A DNA stretch of 12,235 bases. Source: Nitrospirota bacterium (lineage in GTDB: Bacteria > Nitrospirota > Nitrospiria > JACQBZ01). The translations under genes were made by a program, and so were the position numbers. The DNA is taken from contig JACQHO010000145.1 of NCBI GenBank assembly GCA_016198945.1, positions 1 through 12,235 on the forward strand, written 5' to 3'. Below the pieces are notes generated by a model. It was not told where the DNA came from, ran no database searches, and saw only the letters and a list, made by a program, of their open reading frames with translations. This document shows positions 5,736-12,235 of the stretch, one piece after another. Each line of letters starts with the position of its first letter. Position 1 is the stretch's first letter.

Positions 5736-7190
5736 CTACGTCGCCTTGGGACGAACCTGCCGTAACCACCAGGACATCACCTTCGGGATCCGGCCCCCGA
5801 AAAACTTCTCGGAAAAATAGCGATCGCTGGCCCGTTTGCTCGCCTGGGCCCGCGTGGGATAGACATGGATCATCCCCGAAATATCGGCCGTCGTCCCCTT
5901 TTTCCTGAGCGCCAGCGCAACTTCATGGATCAGGTCTCCCGCGCCGGCGCTCAAGATCGTGCAGCCGAGAATCCGTCCGTTCGGACGGGTGAGCAGCTTG
6001 ACGGCCCCTTGAGTCTCCCTCTCAATGATATGGCGGTCGTTGTCCTTCACCGAAAACCGCCAGACCCGGTAGCCGTCCTGCCCGAATTGTTGCCGGGCCT
6101 GCTCCTCGGTCAGTCCGACCTGGGCCAGCTCCGGATCGGTGAAGGTGCACCAGGGAACGACGCGATCATCGGCCTTGCGCCGCAGAAGCGGAACGAGCGC
6201 ATTGGTTACGACCAACCCGGCCTGGTATTCGGCCGTGTGCGTGAACGGATAACCGCCCGTCACATCGCCGCAGGCGAAGATCCGTGGATTGGTCGTCCGC
6301 ATGAACCGGTCCACACGGATTCCTCCCGGGTCGAACTGAACGCCGGCCGCCTCCAGCCCGAATCCCTCCGTCCGGACCCGTTTTCCGGCCGCGATCAATA
6401 TCGCGTCCCCTTCAACCGCAAAAGACCGGCCGTCGCGTGAACACGTCAGCCGGATCCGGTCTCCCTGTTGCTCGACCTTTTCAGCGCGGACCCCGATCTC
6501 CATGCGGACGCCCTCCTTCACCAGGATCTCATGGAGCAGCCCGGCCGTCTCCCGGTCGTCCTTGCTTAAGATCCGGTCCAGCGCCTCGATGATCGTGACC
6601 CGGCTTCCCAGCCGGTGAAAGGTCTGGCCCATCTCGCACCCGACGGGACCTCCGCCCACGATCAAAAGATGCTCCGGCTGTCGGGTCTGATCAAAAAAGT
6701 TCAGGTGGGTCATGTACGGCACGCGGTCGAGGCCTTCGATCGGAGGAATGAGCGGACCGGCGCCGACCGCGATGCAAAATCGACGGGATTTCAAGACCCG
6801 GCTTCCGCCCGAGGCGGACACCTCCAGCCGGTCGGGACCGGTGAAAACGGCCCGGCCCTCGATCACCTCCACGCCCATCTTCCGAAACCGCTCCGGGTCG
6901 TCATGCGGCTGGACCGCCGCGATCACGTCCCGCATCCGCCGCATCACCTTCGAAAAATCGACCGGAACGGTCTGATCTGTAAAACCGTACGAACCGGCGT
7001 GTTCCATCAGGTGCTTCACGTTCGCCGACCGGATCAGGGCCTTGCTTGGAACACAGCCGGTCCAGAGACATTCGCCGCCGAGACGTTCCCGTTCGATCAG
7101 GGCCGTCTTCGCGCCCAGGCGCGCCGCCCCGCTCGCGGTCACCAGTCCCCCCGCTCCTCCGCCGATTACGACCAGGTCATAGGTTTCCAT
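5736..7190 (-). CDS. FAD-dependent pyridine nucleotide-disulfide oxidoreductase (lipoamide dehydrogenase/mercuric reductase-like)
   Basis: A 484-aa flavoprotein. Domains in order: FAD-binding Rossmann motif VVIGGGAGGL (7-16); redox-active disulfide GGECLWTGCVPSK with Cys41 and Cys46; NAD(P)-binding LLIVGGGPVGCEMG; second FAD motif IFACGDVTG; C-terminal dimerisation domain. At the interface, where lipoamide dehydrogenase has His-Pro-Thr-x-x-Glu, this protein has IHVYPTRAQ: Tyr444 replaces the His and Gln449 the Glu. There is no N-terminal heavy-metal domain and no C-terminal Cys pair, so it is not a true MerA, and no 2-oxoacid dehydrogenase genes are nearby. The last ~15 residues (VMSWWLRQVRPKAT) form a basic, Trp-containing tail. 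I prefer the ATG at 7190 (GGAA 11 nt upstream) to the GTG at 7199. It lies 18 nt after the bisphosphatase gene. The substrate is unknown. Confidence 0.9.
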   Translation of the reverse strand: METYDLVVIGGGAGGLVTASGAARLGAKTALIERERLGGECLWTGCVPSKALIRSANVKHLMEHAGSYGFTDQTVPVDFSKVMRRMRDVIAAVQPHDDPERFRKMGVEVIEGRAVFTGPDRLEVSASGGSRVLKSRRFCIAVGAGPLIPPIEGLDRVPYMTHLNFFDQTRQPEHLLIVGGGPVGCEMGQTFHRLGSRVTIIEALDRILSKDDRETAGLLHEILVKEGVRMEIGVRAEKVEQQGDRIRLTCSRDGRSFAVEGDAILIAAGKRVRTEGFGLEAAGVQFDPGGIRVDRFMRTTNPRIFACGDVTGGYPFTHTAEYQAGLVVTNALVPLLRRKADDRVVPWCTFTDPELAQVGLTEEQARQQFGQDGYRVWRFSVKDNDRHIIERETQGAVKLLTRPNGRILGCTILSAGAGDLIHEVALALRKKGTTADISGMIHVYPTRAQASKRASDRYFSEKFFGGRIPKVMSWWLRQVRPKAT

Positions 7191-7208
7191 CGCGCACACG
7201 GTTCCGGA

Positions 7209-8243
7209 TTACGTTTTTTTTCTTCGTTCGTAATCGCGTTTCTTCCGGCCGGTCGCGAACGACTCGGCCAGGGCCACATCCTCCGAGCTTCCGATGAGCA
7301 ACGGGACGCGTTGATGAAGATCGGTCGGACGGATATCCAGAATCCGCTCGGTCCCGCTTCCGGCCGCCCCGCCGGCCTGTTCGACCACAAAGGCCAGCGG
7401 CGCCGCCTCGTAGAGCAGACGGAGCTTGCCCTTTGGATTTTTCATGTCGCCGGGATACAAAAAGATCCCGCCCTGAAGCAGCGTCCGGTGAAAATCGGCC
7501 ACCAGCGCGCCCACGTAGCGGGAGGAATAAGGCCGGCCGGAGGCCGGATCTTTTTCCTTCAGGTGGTCGATGAAATCCCGCGTCGATGGATGCCAGACGG
7601 GATAGTTGCCTTCATTGATGCTGTAGGTCTTTCCCCGGCCCGGGATGCGGATGTTTTCATGGGACAGGAGGAACTCTCCGATCGTGGGATCGAGCGTGAA
7701 CCCATGCGCGCCGTTTCCGGCGGTGTACACTAAAATGGTGCTGGGACCGTAGATCACGTAGCCGGCCGCCACCTGCTCCGACCCCGGCCTGAACCATTCC
7801 GCGTCCGTCTCGTGCCGGTCGCCGTCCATCCGGTGATGGATCGAGAAGATCGTTCCGATCGTTCCGTTGACGTCGATATTGGACGACCCGTCGAGGGGAT
7901 CGAAAAACAGGATGTATTTCCCCTGGGAACAATTCTCCGAAAGGTGTTTCGGCTTTTCCATCTCCTCCGAGACCAGGGTGCAAACCAGCCCGCTGTGGCC
8001 GAAAACGTTGATGAAGGTCTGATTGGCATATTCGTCCAGCCGCTTGACCTCCTCGCCGTGAACATTGACCGCACCGGTCACGCCCAAAATATCGGCCAAA
8101 CCGGCGCGGCTCACGGCCCGGGCGATGATCTTGGTGACGAGGCCGACCTGCGCGAGCAGCGTCGAGAGCTCGCCCGTCGCGGACGGATGGGCGCGTTGTT
8201 CCATCAGGATGTGGCGCGTGAGCGTGATCCCTTTTGACCTCAT
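7209..8243 (-). CDS. fbp: fructose-1,6-bisphosphatase class I
   Basis: A 344-aa enzyme hydrolysing fructose 1,6-bisphosphate to fructose 6-phosphate, committing carbon to gluconeogenesis or to the Calvin cycle if one exists. Class I features are visible: VSEEME (Glu93, Glu94), the metal-binding FFDPLDGSSNIDVN (113-126), SSRYVGALVADFHRTL with the phosphate-site Arg, GGIFLYPGD, and GKLRLLYEAAPLAFVVEQAGG with the catalytic-site Lys and Glu. Length is normal for the class. The ATG at 8243 is preceded by GGGAGGAG, a strong ribosome binding site. It is first in the four-gene unit, followed after 18 nt by the oxidoreductase and then by glucose-6-phosphate isomerase, which uses its product. A promoter is predicted 40 bp upstream. 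The C-terminal RKKRDYERRKKT tail is unusually basic. Confidence 0.97.
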   Translation of the reverse strand: MRSKGITLTRHILMEQRAHPSATGELSTLLAQVGLVTKIIARAVSRAGLADILGVTGAVNVHGEEVKRLDEYANQTFINVFGHSGLVCTLVSEEMEKPKHLSENCSQGKYILFFDPLDGSSNIDVNGTIGTIFSIHHRMDGDRHETDAEWFRPGSEQVAAGYVIYGPSTILVYTAGNGAHGFTLDPTIGEFLLSHENIRIPGRGKTYSINEGNYPVWHPSTRDFIDHLKEKDPASGRPYSSRYVGALVADFHRTLLQGGIFLYPGDMKNPKGKLRLLYEAAPLAFVVEQAGGAAGSGTERILDIRPTDLHQRVPLLIGSSEDVALAESFATGRKKRDYERRKKT

Positions 8244-8282
8244 GACTCCTCCCTTGGATGATGCCGACCGGTATAGGCGAAT

Positions 8283-8311
8283 AGTTTACACCATTCTCTC
8301 ACGGCTGTCAC
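8283..8311 (-). promoter_or_regulatory. sigma70-type promoter of the fbp operon
   Basis: On the minus strand, GTGACA (8306-8311, 5/6 to -35) is followed after 17 bp by TAAACT (8283-8288, 4/6 to -10). The start site would be near 8276, giving a leader of about 33 nt before the fbp ATG. The promoter lies about 22 bp from the decayed transposase fragment, so it could be either ancestral or shaped by that insertion. Confidence 0.55.
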
Positions 8312-8332
8312 CTCTCAGAAACGATCGGTTAA

Positions 8333-8641
8333 AAATCCGGGTTTTGTGTTGGGGATGAGCACCGGAAGGGGGCCCGTGCCCTGGGCGTCTTTCTGGGAAC
8401 GACGCTGTCGGCTCAGACCGTTAGCCGGATCGTAGGACAGTTGGATGCGGCGGTGGCGGCCTTTCATCGGCGAGGGCTTTCGGATCGATACCGCTACCTG
8501 CTGTTGGACGGGGTCGTGGTCGAGCGCATCCTGGCCGAGGCGGAGCTTGATGACGATCTGTTCCTGACCTTTGCGCGCGAGGCGAAGGTCAAACAACCCC
8601 TCATGCAAGCCGCCAGGAAAGCCGGATGGTCGGGAGGTTAG
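8333..8641 (+). pseudogene. remnant of a Mutator/IS256-type transposase
   Basis: An open stretch with no ATG or GTG start and a stop codon (TAA at 8330) just upstream. Its middle, GTTLSAQTVSRIVGQLDAAV...RGLSDRYRYLLLDGVVV (about 8396-8521), follows the IS256/Mutator pattern: a helix-turn-helix-like lS..TvSri segment, a W/F-x-x-R-x-L segment, and the y.yl.lD strand carrying the first catalytic Asp of the DDE triad. After 8521 similarity stops: the sequence should continue with KVR and a G-rich strand, but it reads ERILAEAELDDDLF and ends at a TAG, a tail I do not recognise. The N-terminal half and the other two acidic residues are missing. It is therefore a small, inactive internal fragment, possibly joined to other sequence. 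I see no clear terminal inverted repeats or target-site duplication. Confidence 0.6.
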
Positions 8642-8680
8642 GCAATGATGCAGACTTAATACATTCGTCCTTTTGACCGG

Positions 8681-9022
8681 TTATTTCTTCGCTTCCTTCC
8701 CCGAAAAATATTCGGCTCGGCTGACGGCGACGTCCGAGACGAACATGACTCCTATGTATTTTCCGAACAGCGGGGTCAACCCGGCCAGAATGGGCGCCAC
8801 CTTCTCCTGCGGAACGACGGTCATCAGCATGACCAGGCTGTCCATTTCATTGAACATCGGATGGGCGGTGTGAAAACCGTGGTGTCCTTTTCCGGAAACG
8901 TTGTGGATGATCGTGTAGCCGGTCGCCTTGATGCCGTCCAGAAGATCGGTCGCGAATTTCACGTGCTCGCCCTGAATGATGATGCGGATCTCCTTCATGG
9001 GGTGAAGCGTAAGGCCGGTCAT
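8681..9022 (-). CDS. PII-like signalling protein of the DAB operon
   Basis: A 113-aa protein with the beta-alpha-beta-beta-alpha-beta pattern of the PII superfamily: KEIRIIIQGEHVKFATDLLDGIKATG, then a T-loop-like stretch, then DSLVMLMTVVPQEKVAPILAGL and GKYIGVMFVSDVAV. The expected T-loop region reads SGKGHHGFHTAHPMFNE and holds His47, His48, His51 and His54. The uridylylated Tyr context of GlnB/GlnK is absent, and the usual ATP-binding B-loop is replaced by TPLFGKYIG, so this is not a classical nitrogen regulator. AAGGAG lies 8 nt before the ATG at 9022, and dabA ends 33 nt upstream, so co-transcription is very likely. PII-like proteins linked to carbon uptake (SbtB, and CPII near carboxysome and DAB genes) sense adenine nucleotides or bicarbonate. 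A regulatory role on DabA/DabB is inferred from position. Confidence 0.82.
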   Translation of the reverse strand: MTGLTLHPMKEIRIIIQGEHVKFATDLLDGIKATGYTIIHNVSGKGHHGFHTAHPMFNEMDSLVMLMTVVPQEKVAPILAGLTPLFGKYIGVMFVSDVAVSRAEYFSGKEAKK

Positions 9023-9055
9023 ATGCGGTGCTCCTTCTTTTAAACTATTTTTGCC

Positions 9056-12000
9056 TTAAGGCGGGGTCGCCCGTCTTTCGGGTGTCCAGCCCTGCTTCGG
9101 AATGTAACGATAGAAGATTTTCTCCTCCGGGTCAAGCGCCGCCAGACGCACCCATTCGTTGTCGTACAAATGCTGAAGGAGGCGGTGACGATGAATGATC
9201 TGGAGGATCCGTTCCCTGGGCGCTTCAATCAGGGTGAGCAGGCGCATCGGCTCATGGAACGGTCGTTCTCCGTTCATGACGGTCTGCCGGGCCAAGCCGG
9301 TGCGCAGATCGCTCTGGGGGCCGGACATCACCCCGAAGCGGCCGACGACATTATGATAAATTTTGCTTCCGCTGCCGTAGACATCGGGATCCACCGTCGA
9401 GAAATAGTGTTCCATGTTGATCCACTGGCCGACGACCTGCGGCCCGGTCAACACGATCTCCAGCAGCCGGCCGGTCGCATCCCCCCGATAGTCGTACGAA
9501 TGGAGAAAGGCCCGCCCTCCGAGATCCACCCCCTGGGTCAGCTCGCGACGCCCGATAATAAAGGCGGCGTTTCCCGACAGCCCCCATTCCGGTCGGACCT
9601 GGCTCCAATCACCGCTCCGCCTGCGCGTCTCCTGCGCCGCCTTCGCGCGCGACAGGATAGACGGGATCTCCGGGAAGCGGGCGCATCGTTCCTGGCTGTT
9701 CCGCCGGCCGGCCTCTTCCAGATCGCGATTCAACCGCAATAGGTCGTTGAGATGGGTGTGCGGGATATCTTCCAGATCGAAGAGCTCGACGGTATCGGTG
9801 GTAGTGTCATGCTGGCCCGCGATGAAATAGGTGTCCTGCGGAATGAGGAGGCCGTTTTTGGCCAGCGCCTCGCGCACTTGGGGCTTGTTGGCCATCACCG
9901 CCAGGACGCGCGCATTCGCCTTGCCCGTATTCCCGCCGCAGGCGCCGCAATCGAGCGCGGCCTCGAAGGGATTGTTGTCCGACGTGCTGCCGTGGCCGCA
10001 CAGGAGGACCAGCCGGGCGAAATTTCCGGTCAGCCCCATCATCCGGAGCGCGGTTTCCACCGTGAAGGCCTGCTCGTTGGGGGTGAAGCCCATGCGCGTG
10101 ATGCTTTCCATGCGCGCAAAGGCCCCGCCCTGGTTGATCCGATACTGCGTGCGCAGCGCCTCGATGAAGGCCGCCTCCTCATCGGATGAGAGCGATCCCT
10201 TCGGGGCCTCCCGGCCGGTGTCGGTCTCGCCCAAGGCCCGTTTGCGCAGAAACTCCAGCCGCTCGAGCGAGAGATTCAGATCGCGGTCGCCGAACCGTTC
10301 CTGCAGGGCGCGGCGGATGATCCCGCGCTGCTCGGCGGCCAGCATCTCGGTGACCTCCTTCCGCAACAGCTTGTCCACCGTCAGGCTGGTGGCGACCGGC
10401 GGAACGAAGACGCGCCGCAGCCGGGCGGCCCAGGCTTGATACCAGGCGGCGAAAACCGTCTTGCCGATGAGCGGAAGACTGTAGAACCAGCCGAGCGACT
10501 CCACCATGACATAGGGCGTGACGACGTTCTCCTTGAGATCATGCAAAACCGCATGGCCGGCCTGAAGCAGCTTGGTCCTGGCCCGGTGCCTGGAGAGCAG
10601 CTGACTCTGATAGGGTCGGGGCACTTCGCGTACAAAATTCTTTGCCTTCATGATAACCGGAAACTGATCGGTGTCGTGATGGCCGCCCATGGCCCGGTAC
10701 CGGATGAAGACGCTGAAAAAACCGGCGAAGCCGAATGTGTCGTAATCACCCACGGCTTCAAGGTGGCGCCGAAATGACTCGGAGCGCACATCAATGCAAA
10801 AGACAGCCTGGGCCTGTGGGCGAACGGGGGTCGCCGCGACCGGATTGGAAAGATTTGTACGGAGTTTCTCGAAGAGCAGTTCCTGATAGCCGGTTTCAAA
10901 CGCCTTAAGCCAGACCGGCCCATGGGCCGATTCCGGAAAGGCATCAAGCCAATCCAACAGGACCTTCAACTCCTCCGGCGCGGTTTCCATCAGGACGGCG
11001 GGCGAGATCTCCAGTGCGTCGGCAAGCGCCGACAGCCGCCAAGCGGATGATCGGCTGTGGGGATCCATGCGGTGTTGGGGCGGTTCGCGCACCGCCCCTA
11101 CCTTTTCCGACGCGTCCATGTTCCGGGTAATCGCCTCAACATTCCCGTCGATTCCGAGTTCCTTCCGGCAGGCCTGCTCCACCAACTCACGCTCGTACCA
11201 GAACCGCACAGCAAGATACTGTGCCAGGTCGATCGGATAGGCCTGCTGCCACTCGTAGTCGGTTTGATCGGCACGCCATTTGATGAAACCCGCCCAGCCG
11301 GGCAGGGCCGCGAAATGCAGCGTGAAATAGTCCGGCCAGGCATCGGACGGAATGCCGAGCACGCCCAGGTGTTCGAGCAGCGCATCCTCCAGGATGGGCG
11401 GCAACCGGCCGATTTTCCGTCGGCTGTCCGAAATTCCGCAGGGAGACCATTCCCGCCCGCCTAAAAATTTCCAGGCTCCGTAAAAACCCTTCTCCCGCCC
11501 GGGCATCGACCAGGCGGCATGCTCTTCGTCCAAAAAAGCCTCGCACCATTTGATCATCTCCCGGTTGATCTTCTCGGTGATCTGCGTGCCCAGGGTGCGA
11601 TCGCACCAGGCCGCCAGCGTGGATTGACGACCAAGGAAGGCCCGCTCTTCATCCCCACGAGCCTCCACGTTGTCTGGCGTCGGCGCGCGGGCGACGCGGT
11701 CCGCAAGCGTGTTGATCATGGTTCGATCCGGCCGGCGACTGATCATGGCATCGAGGACGTCTTCGGGAGGAGCCGAGATCCCCTGGAGCAGATGGGCTCG
11801 GAGGAGCTCGAAATGCGTAAGGGTGCGGTTCCCCAGCGCGACCTGCTTGTCCTGCGCGCGGGGCTTGAGCGCGGCGTCGATCTGGTCCGGAAGAATCCGG
11901 CCCGACCGGACATAGTCTCGAAACAGCTCATTGGGCAGATAGCTCCTCCCGCCCAGCAACTGGCGGGCCCGCCGCGCGGCCTCCTCGAAAGGCAGCTCTT

Positions 12001-12142
12001 CCAGCCCGTGCAGCGGATTGTGATGGACGAACGTCCGCATGGGCCAGTAAGGAGCGATGATTTCGCTCGAAAGAAGGATCAGCCCCCGGAGCTGCATCCG
12101 CTGGGCGTCGCTGTAGGGTTGGCTCCTTTTTATGGGTTCCAT
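9056..12142 (-). CDS. dabA: DabA, DUF2309 (UPF0753) inorganic-carbon accumulation subunit
   Basis: A 1028-aa protein of the DUF2309 family. With the membrane partner DabB it forms the DAB complex, thought to hydrate cytoplasmic CO2 to bicarbonate in one direction, driven by a cation gradient. The beta-carbonic-anhydrase-like zinc site is complete: Cys449, Asp451 and Arg453 in FCIDVRSESFRRH, His717 in LLCGHGSTSDNNPFEAALDCGACGG and Cys732 in the same block. The 15-residue His-to-Cys spacing matches that known for Halothiobacillus DabA (H524/C539). The family N-terminus APYWPMRTFVHHNPLHGLEEL is present, as is the C-terminal QWINMEHYFSTVDPDVYGSGSKIYHNV. The gap between the two halves of the site is about 95 residues longer than in the Halothiobacillus protein. 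The ATG at 12142 overlaps the end of dabB, with GGAG 6 nt upstream. Confidence 0.95.
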   Translation of the reverse strand: MEPIKRSQPYSDAQRMQLRGLILLSSEIIAPYWPMRTFVHHNPLHGLEELPFEEAARRARQLLGGRSYLPNELFRDYVRSGRILPDQIDAALKPRAQDKQVALGNRTLTHFELLRAHLLQGISAPPEDVLDAMISRRPDRTMINTLADRVARAPTPDNVEARGDEERAFLGRQSTLAAWCDRTLGTQITEKINREMIKWCEAFLDEEHAAWSMPGREKGFYGAWKFLGGREWSPCGISDSRRKIGRLPPILEDALLEHLGVLGIPSDAWPDYFTLHFAALPGWAGFIKWRADQTDYEWQQAYPIDLAQYLAVRFWYERELVEQACRKELGIDGNVEAITRNMDASEKVGAVREPPQHRMDPHSRSSAWRLSALADALEISPAVLMETAPEELKVLLDWLDAFPESAHGPVWLKAFETGYQELLFEKLRTNLSNPVAATPVRPQAQAVFCIDVRSESFRRHLEAVGDYDTFGFAGFFSVFIRYRAMGGHHDTDQFPVIMKAKNFVREVPRPYQSQLLSRHRARTKLLQAGHAVLHDLKENVVTPYVMVESLGWFYSLPLIGKTVFAAWYQAWAARLRRVFVPPVATSLTVDKLLRKEVTEMLAAEQRGIIRRALQERFGDRDLNLSLERLEFLRKRALGETDTGREAPKGSLSSDEEAAFIEALRTQYRINQGGAFARMESITRMGFTPNEQAFTVETALRMMGLTGNFARLVLLCGHGSTSDNNPFEAALDCGACGGNTGKANARVLAVMANKPQVREALAKNGLLIPQDTYFIAGQHDTTTDTVELFDLEDIPHTHLNDLLRLNRDLEEAGRRNSQERCARFPEIPSILSRAKAAQETRRRSGDWSQVRPEWGLSGNAAFIIGRRELTQGVDLGGRAFLHSYDYRGDATGRLLEIVLTGPQVVGQWINMEHYFSTVDPDVYGSGSKIYHNVVGRFGVMSGPQSDLRTGLARQTVMNGERPFHEPMRLLTLIEAPRERILQIIHRHRLLQHLYDNEWVRLAALDPEEKIFYRYIPKQGWTPERRATPP

Positions 12143-12235
12143 CGGGCGCTCCAGGCCGTCAGTCGGTCGGCCTCAAAGAATTCGAACAGCCCCTGGGGTG
12201 CGATGCCAAGAACCAGCAGGAGGAGCAGCACGATC
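12130..12235 (-). CDS. dabB: 3' end of probable DabB (NuoL/MrpA-like proton-translocating subunit)
   Basis: Only the last 34 codons are in the window; the gene runs off the right edge. The frame starts with a hydrophobic segment (IVLLLLLVLGIAPQG) that looks like the end of a final membrane helix, then FEFFEADRLTAWSARWNP and a TAA stop at 12130-12132. The stop lies 13 nt inside dabA in another frame (ATGGAACCCATAA), a layout expected of co-translated partners. Identity rests on position directly upstream of dabA and on the hydrophobic C-terminus, because the antiporter-domain signature is outside the window. An unrelated small membrane protein is possible but less likely. Confidence 0.65.
   Translation of the reverse strand, partial: IVLLLLLVLGIAPQGLFEFFEADRLTAWSARWNP

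Noticed and set aside
5719..5769. 17-residue N-terminal extension of glucose-6-phosphate isomerase
   Set aside because: It would overlap the oxidoreductase gene by 34 nt and the added residues do not look like the family N-terminus. The long spacing of GGAG to the chosen ATG leaves some doubt.
5736..7190. Naming the oxidoreductase mercuric reductase (merA) or lipoamide dehydrogenase (lpdA)
   Set aside because: No heavy-metal domain, no C-terminal Cys pair and no mer genes; the His/Glu pair and 2-oxoacid dehydrogenase neighbours needed for lpdA are also missing.
6615..7733. Long + strand open frame (372 codons) spanning the oxidoreductase and fbp genes
   Set aside because: It crosses two well-supported genes on the other strand and shows His/Arg/Pro-rich low-information translation.
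8441..8641. Intact 66-aa gene starting at TTG 8441
   Set aside because: The same frame continues upstream with IS256-like similarity and there is no ribosome binding site at the TTG, so it is part of the transposase remnant.

Overview
The window reads as chromosome of a GC-rich Gram-negative bacterium: an outer-membrane-type protein, a lipobox lipoprotein and a PilZ protein are all present. A DAB-type inorganic-carbon uptake cluster sits beside sugar-phosphate (gluconeogenic) genes, which suggests an autotroph or facultative autotroph. Nitrospirota or a related deep-branching lineage is my best guess, but this is inference from gene content only. I found no rRNA, tRNA or CRISPR array.

Left part (1-2936, + strand). 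The window opens inside a gene for a DUF4105/Lnb-N-type envelope protein with a beta-rich C-terminal half. A small exported protein with an HExxH motif follows. A short intergenic region then carries a 15-bp palindrome and a promoter overlapping a perfect 13-bp tandem repeat. These lead into a Phd/YefM antitoxin and PIN-domain toxin pair whose stop and start codons overlap.

Middle part (2945-8311, - strand). A single-domain PilZ protein with its own promoter converges on the toxin gene. Next comes a tight four-gene unit, read right to left: class I fructose-1,6-bisphosphatase, an FAD/NAD(P) disulfide-type oxidoreductase, a glucose-6-phosphate isomerase of the kind often fused to transaldolase, and an unknown lipoprotein. 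Spacings are 18 nt, 17 nt and 0 nt. A sigma70-like promoter lies just upstream of the phosphatase.

Right part (8333-12235). A decayed Mutator/IS256-type transposase fragment separates that unit from a second - strand operon: the 3' end of a probable dabB (membrane, NuoL-like), dabA (DUF2309, 1028 aa, all zinc-site residues present) and a PII-like gene. The dabB stop overlaps the dabA start, and the PII-like gene follows 33 nt after dabA. The likely logic is energy-driven conversion of CO2 to bicarbonate by DabA/DabB, tuned by the PII-like protein, with fixed carbon routed to hexose phosphate by the neighbouring unit.

The most interesting points are the His-rich T-loop region of the PII-like protein, the extra segment inside DabA, the oxidoreductase lacking the usual C-terminal His/Glu pair, the HExxH protein next to the Lnb-type protein, and the repeat-covered toxin-antitoxin promoter.
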